From contig NZ_JABGCL010000017.1 of assembly GCF_019800005.1 (NCBI RefSeq), positions 1 through 64,000 of the forward strand: a DNA stretch of 64,000 nucleotides, in the 5' to 3' direction. This document shows, piece after piece, positions 62,654 through 64,000 of this stretch. Source of the stretch: Geminicoccus harenae (GTDB taxonomy: Bacteria; Pseudomonadota; Alphaproteobacteria; Geminicoccales; Geminicoccaceae). The position numbers and the translations under genes were made by a program. Under the pieces are notes generated by a model. The model had not been told where the DNA came from. It did not search any database and saw nothing but the letters and a program-made list of their open reading frames with translations. Positions within the stretch are counted from its first letter, which is position 1, and each line of letters opens with the position of its first letter.

Positions 62654-64000
62654 TCATATCGCGAATTGCTGGCGGACGAAGTTCATCAGCACCTCGATGC
62701 ACTCGGCCTCGCTCTGCCGGTCGGTCTCCACGATCACGTCGGGATGCTCCGGCTCCTCGTAGGGCGCCTGGATCCCGGTGAAGTCGGTAATCGCACCGCT
62801 GCGCGCCTTGCGGTAGAGGCCCTTCGGGTCGCGGGCCTCGCAGGCTTCGAGCGACGCCTTGACGTAGATCTCGCGGAACCGCTCGCCCGCCGCCTCGCGC
62901 GCCCGCTGCCGGTCGGTGCGGTAGGGCGAGATGAACGAGGTGACCACCAGGAAGCCGGCATCGGCGAACAAGGCCGCGACCTCGCCGATCCGGCGGATGT
63001 TTTCCGCCCGATCCTCCGGCCCGAAGCCCAGGTCGCGGTTCAGGCCGGAGCGGACATTGTCGCCGTCCAGCACATAGACATGCCAGCCCTTGGCGAACAG
63101 TTCGCGCTCCAGCGCCAGGGCCAGGGTCGACTTGCCGGCACCCGACAGGCCGGTCAGCCAGAGCACGCCGCCGGCATGGCCGTTGCGCAGGGTGCGCGCC
63201 TCCCGGGTCACGGCATGGCCCACCGCATGGACGTTGGTCGCCTTGACCGCGAGCTGGCGCCGCTGGTCGGGATAGCCCTCCATCGAGACCAAGCCTGCGG
63301 CGACGGTCAGGTAGTCGTCGACCAGGACGAAGCGCCCGGTGCCGGGCACGCTGCGATACTCGTCCAGCGCCAGCATGCGCGTGCTGCGGAAGATCACTTC
63401 CGCCGCCTCGTCGCGCTCGACCCGCTCCATCTGCCGCTCGCCGAGATCGGTGGTGTCGATGACCTTCTCGATCTTCTCGACGACCACCGGCGCCTCCACG
63501 GTCGCCAGCTTCAGCGTATAGCTGCGGCCGACCTCGAGCGGCTTCTTCGACAGCCAGAACAGCTTGCCACGGAACACGTTGGTCAGGACCGGCGGGTTCT
63601 CCACATGGCTGATGATCTCGCCGCGCTCGACGAAGACCTGCTCGTCCAGGGTGATGCCGACCGCCGCTCCGGCGACCGCCGAGGTCGGCGGCTCCGGCAC
63701 GTTCCAGGCTTCGACCGAGGCGATCTTCACCACCTTGCCCGACGGCGAGAACAGGATCTGCTGGCCGGCTTCCAGCCGGCCGCTCTCGATCCGGCCGGCG
63801 ATGATCCGGCGCTGATCGAACTTGTAGACGTCCTGCACCGGCAGGCGCAGCGGCGCCTCGATCCCGCGGGTGCGGGGGTGGAACTCGTCCAGCACGTCCA
63901 CCACCGCCGGGCCCTGGTACCAGAGCATCCGCTGGCTCTTGGTCGCCAGGTTGTCGCCGTCGCGTGCGGCGATCGGGATGATGTGGGTAGGCTCGATGTC
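62654..64000 (-). CDS. cysNC: CysNC: sulfate adenylyltransferase subunit / APS kinase, 3' part
   Basis: Bifunctional sulfate-activation enzyme running off the right edge. The EF-Tu-like second and third domains of CysN are present (RLPVQDVYKFDQRRIIAGRI, KVVKIASVEAWN, VGITLDEQVFVERGEIISH). They are followed by the APS kinase domain with P-loop LTGLSGAGKSTLALALE, YVLDGDNVRSGLNRDLGF and GFLVVTSFISPYR. The N-terminal GTPase lies outside the window; the frame is open to base 64000. Together they make PAPS from sulfate and ATP. In some alphaproteobacteria this serves sulfated glycans; here it neighbours polysaccharide genes. Confidence 0.9.
   Translation of the reverse strand, partial: DIEPTHIIPIAARDGDNLATKSQRMLWYQGPAVVDVLDEFHPRTRGIEAPLRLPVQDVYKFDQRRIIAGRIESGRLEAGQQILFSPSGKVVKIASVEAWNVPEPPTSAVAGAAVGITLDEQVFVERGEIISHVENPPVLTNVFRGKLFWLSKKPLEVGRSYTLKLATVEAPVVVEKIEKVIDTTDLGERQMERVERDEAAEVIFRSTRMLALDEYRSVPGTGRFVLVDDYLTVAAGLVSMEGYPDQRRQLAVKATNVHAVGHAVTREARTLRNGHAGGVLWLTGLSGAGKSTLALALERELFAKGWHVYVLDGDNVRSGLNRDLGFGPEDRAENIRRIGEVAALFADAGFLVVTSFISPYRTDRQRAREAAGERFREIYVKASLEACEARDPKGLYRKARSGAITDFTGIQAPYEEPEHPDVIVETDRQSEAECIEVLMNFVRQQFAI

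Noticed and set aside
1..64000. CRISPR arrays and tRNA/rRNA genes
   Set aside because: No regularly spaced repeats other than the iterons and no convincing tRNA cloverleaf or rRNA segment were noticed by eye; a covariance search would be needed to exclude a tRNA.

Overview
High-GC bacterial DNA, most likely from an alphaproteobacterium of the Rhodospirillales/Geminicoccales type. The evidence is the GC-rich codon use, a C4-pathway 5-aminolevulinate synthase, an RPA-type RepA initiator, and many smo-like sugar-alcohol and periplasmic-binding transport genes. The window carries its own iteron origin with repA (about 53.46-55.27 kb). It also carries core-type genes (hemA-like, a cysNC-like fusion, cell-wall and exopolysaccharide genes). 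I therefore infer a large plasmid or chromid, not the main chromosome.

Layout. 0-1.3 kb: 5' part of an IS481-family transposase running off the left edge, plus a decayed remnant of a related element. 1.3-10.2 kb: alpha/beta hydrolase, TPR protein, two frame-disrupted genes (a DUF1003 membrane protein and a secreted molybdopterin-domain protein), FAD oxidoreductase, DUF6065 protein, YcbB-like L,D-transpeptidase, an anti-sigma-type HATPase and a DUF2188-like protein. 10.2-12.8 kb: MBOAT/SGNH O-acylation pair. 12.9-22.1 kb: sugar/polyol locus with an SDR dehydrogenase divergent from a SorC-type regulator, then two back-to-back ABC importers (binding protein plus two permeases each) without an ATPase. 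22.1-29.1 kb: GMC oxidoreductase, orphan ribose-type binding protein, Rnk, ABC exporter, response regulator, ferredoxin-like protein, DUF1194 protein. 29.1-34.2 kb: AT-rich gap, di-heme cytochrome, 5-aminolevulinate synthase, GntR regulator and SDR. 34.3-45.2 kb: cell-surface region (OpgC, SGNH hydrolase, two glycosyltransferases, flippase, a 1192-residue Ig-like/DUF2341 protein, HAD remnant). 45.3-53.3 kb: cupin lipoprotein, then a four-gene signalling/transport operon, and divergently a formyltransferase-fold gene and a STAS protein. 53.3-55.3 kb: origin, repA and a small RHH-like gene. 55.3-64 kb: YcgN-like protein, spermidine-type binding protein, Wzc-like BY-kinase, PotA-like ATPase, glycosyltransferase, and the 3' part of a cysNC-like gene running off the right edge.

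Most unusual content. The operon at 51821-45772 encodes, in order, a two-TM sensor with no output domain, a sensor-HAMP-MFS transporter fusion, an ABC-type substrate-binding protein, and a sensor-HAMP-PP2C (RsbU-like) phosphatase. A STAS antagonist is encoded next door and an RsbW-like kinase about 43 kb away. This looks like a transport-coupled partner-switching system that I cannot match to a described one. A second notable point is an isolated 17-bp exact copy of an origin iteron at 9224-9240, about 44 kb from the origin array.
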